Shown here: one piece after another, positions 19,700-19,906 of the stretch | Layout: each line of letters begins with the position of its first letter | Position numbering within the stretch: position 1 is the stretch's first letter | DNA from: Ettlia oleoabundans | Lineage: Eukaryota > Chlorophyta > Chlorophyceae > Chlamydomonadales | Assembly (NCBI GenBank): GCA_019693395.1 | Contig: JAAMXP010000021.1 | Coordinates: forward strand, 1,061-20,966 | DNA: 19,906 nucleotides | Direction: 5' to 3' | The notes under the pieces: generated by a model | Seen by the model: only the letters and a program-made list of their open reading frames with translations | Databases searched by the model: none | Told to the model about the DNA's origin: nothing | Translations under genes and position numbers: made by a program

Positions 19700-19906
19700 G
19701 TGGGTGGGTGGGGGTGGTATATGGGTGGCTGAGGTGCTGAGAGGGTGGAATGTGGGTGGAGATGGATGGGTCGTTGCTGGTGGGCTGGGTCGCCAGTTGA
19801 CTGGCTCAGCGTAGATGGCATGCTGGTGTAGGGGTCAGTGAGGCAGGTGGAGCAGGCATAATGTGTAGCAGGTCTAGTCTGCGTCAGCCCTTACACAGCA
19901 GCCATC
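19700..19906. other. Start of RecA intron 6, to the window edge
   Basis: The donor GTGGGTGGGTGG follows exon 6 at 19700, and the sequence then stays G-rich and non-coding to the end. The next RecA exon, expected to start with the second and third bases of a codon and to read like GLQARLMSQAL, was not found in the window. Confidence 0.7.

Noticed and set aside
1..19906. tRNA, rRNA, CRISPR array, insertion sequence or prophage
   Set aside because: None was recognised by eye. The spaced repeats at 10272-11541 are directly adjacent units without unique spacers, so they are not CRISPR. A tRNAscan-SE or Infernal run could still find an RNA gene I missed.

Overview
This window is nuclear DNA from a photosynthetic eukaryote, most likely a chlorophyte green alga. 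The evidence is genes split into many short exons by GT-AG introns (and at least two apparent GC-AG introns), GC- and TGC-rich sequence with GGCAGGCAGG-type simple repeats, TGTAA-type poly(A) signals of the green-algal kind, and a cyanobacterial-type RecA beside nuclear-encoded mitochondrial genes. The exact lineage cannot be read from the sequence; Chlorophyceae is a guess. I rebuilt exons by hand by matching splice sites, codon phase and recognisable protein families. Five genes are recognised with confidence.

Layout. Positions 1-47 may hold the last codons of an upstream + strand gene. An NFKBIL1 (IkBL) homologue runs 743-4854 (+, 12 exons, 417 aa). Convergent to it is NDUFS4, a mitochondrial complex I subunit, at 5678-6592 (-, 3 exons, 135 aa). 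A 261-bp divergent spacer then leads to an RWDD3/RSUME-like gene at 6854-8484 (+, 3 exons, 439 aa). From 8485 to about 14200 lies gene-poor DNA. It contains a tandem satellite with a period of about 135-150 bp (10272-11541) and, at 11949-14199, a set of coding-looking minus-strand segments with splice-like borders that I cannot assign to a family. An NSUN3/4-type RNA m5C methyltransferase follows at 14447-17032 (-, 5 exons, 515 aa). After an 863-bp divergent spacer comes the 5' part of an organellar RecA gene (17896 to 19699, continuing past the window).

How the genes relate. They do not form a pathway or an operon. Three of the five (NDUFS4, NSUN4-like, RecA) carry organelle-type N-termini and act in mitochondria or plastids: respiration, organellar rRNA modification and organellar DNA recombination. 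The other two (NFKBIL1-like, RWDD3-like) are expected in nucleus or cytosol, in splicing-linked and SUMO-linked roles. Two gene pairs are divergent and may share bidirectional promoters.

I see no tRNA, rRNA, CRISPR array, intact transposon or obvious new multi-gene system. The points most worth a second look are the fresh satellite array, the unassigned minus-strand exons, the unusual RecA L1-loop residue and its missing 5' start, the GC-AG introns, and a perfect hairpin next to the NSUN4 poly(A) signal.
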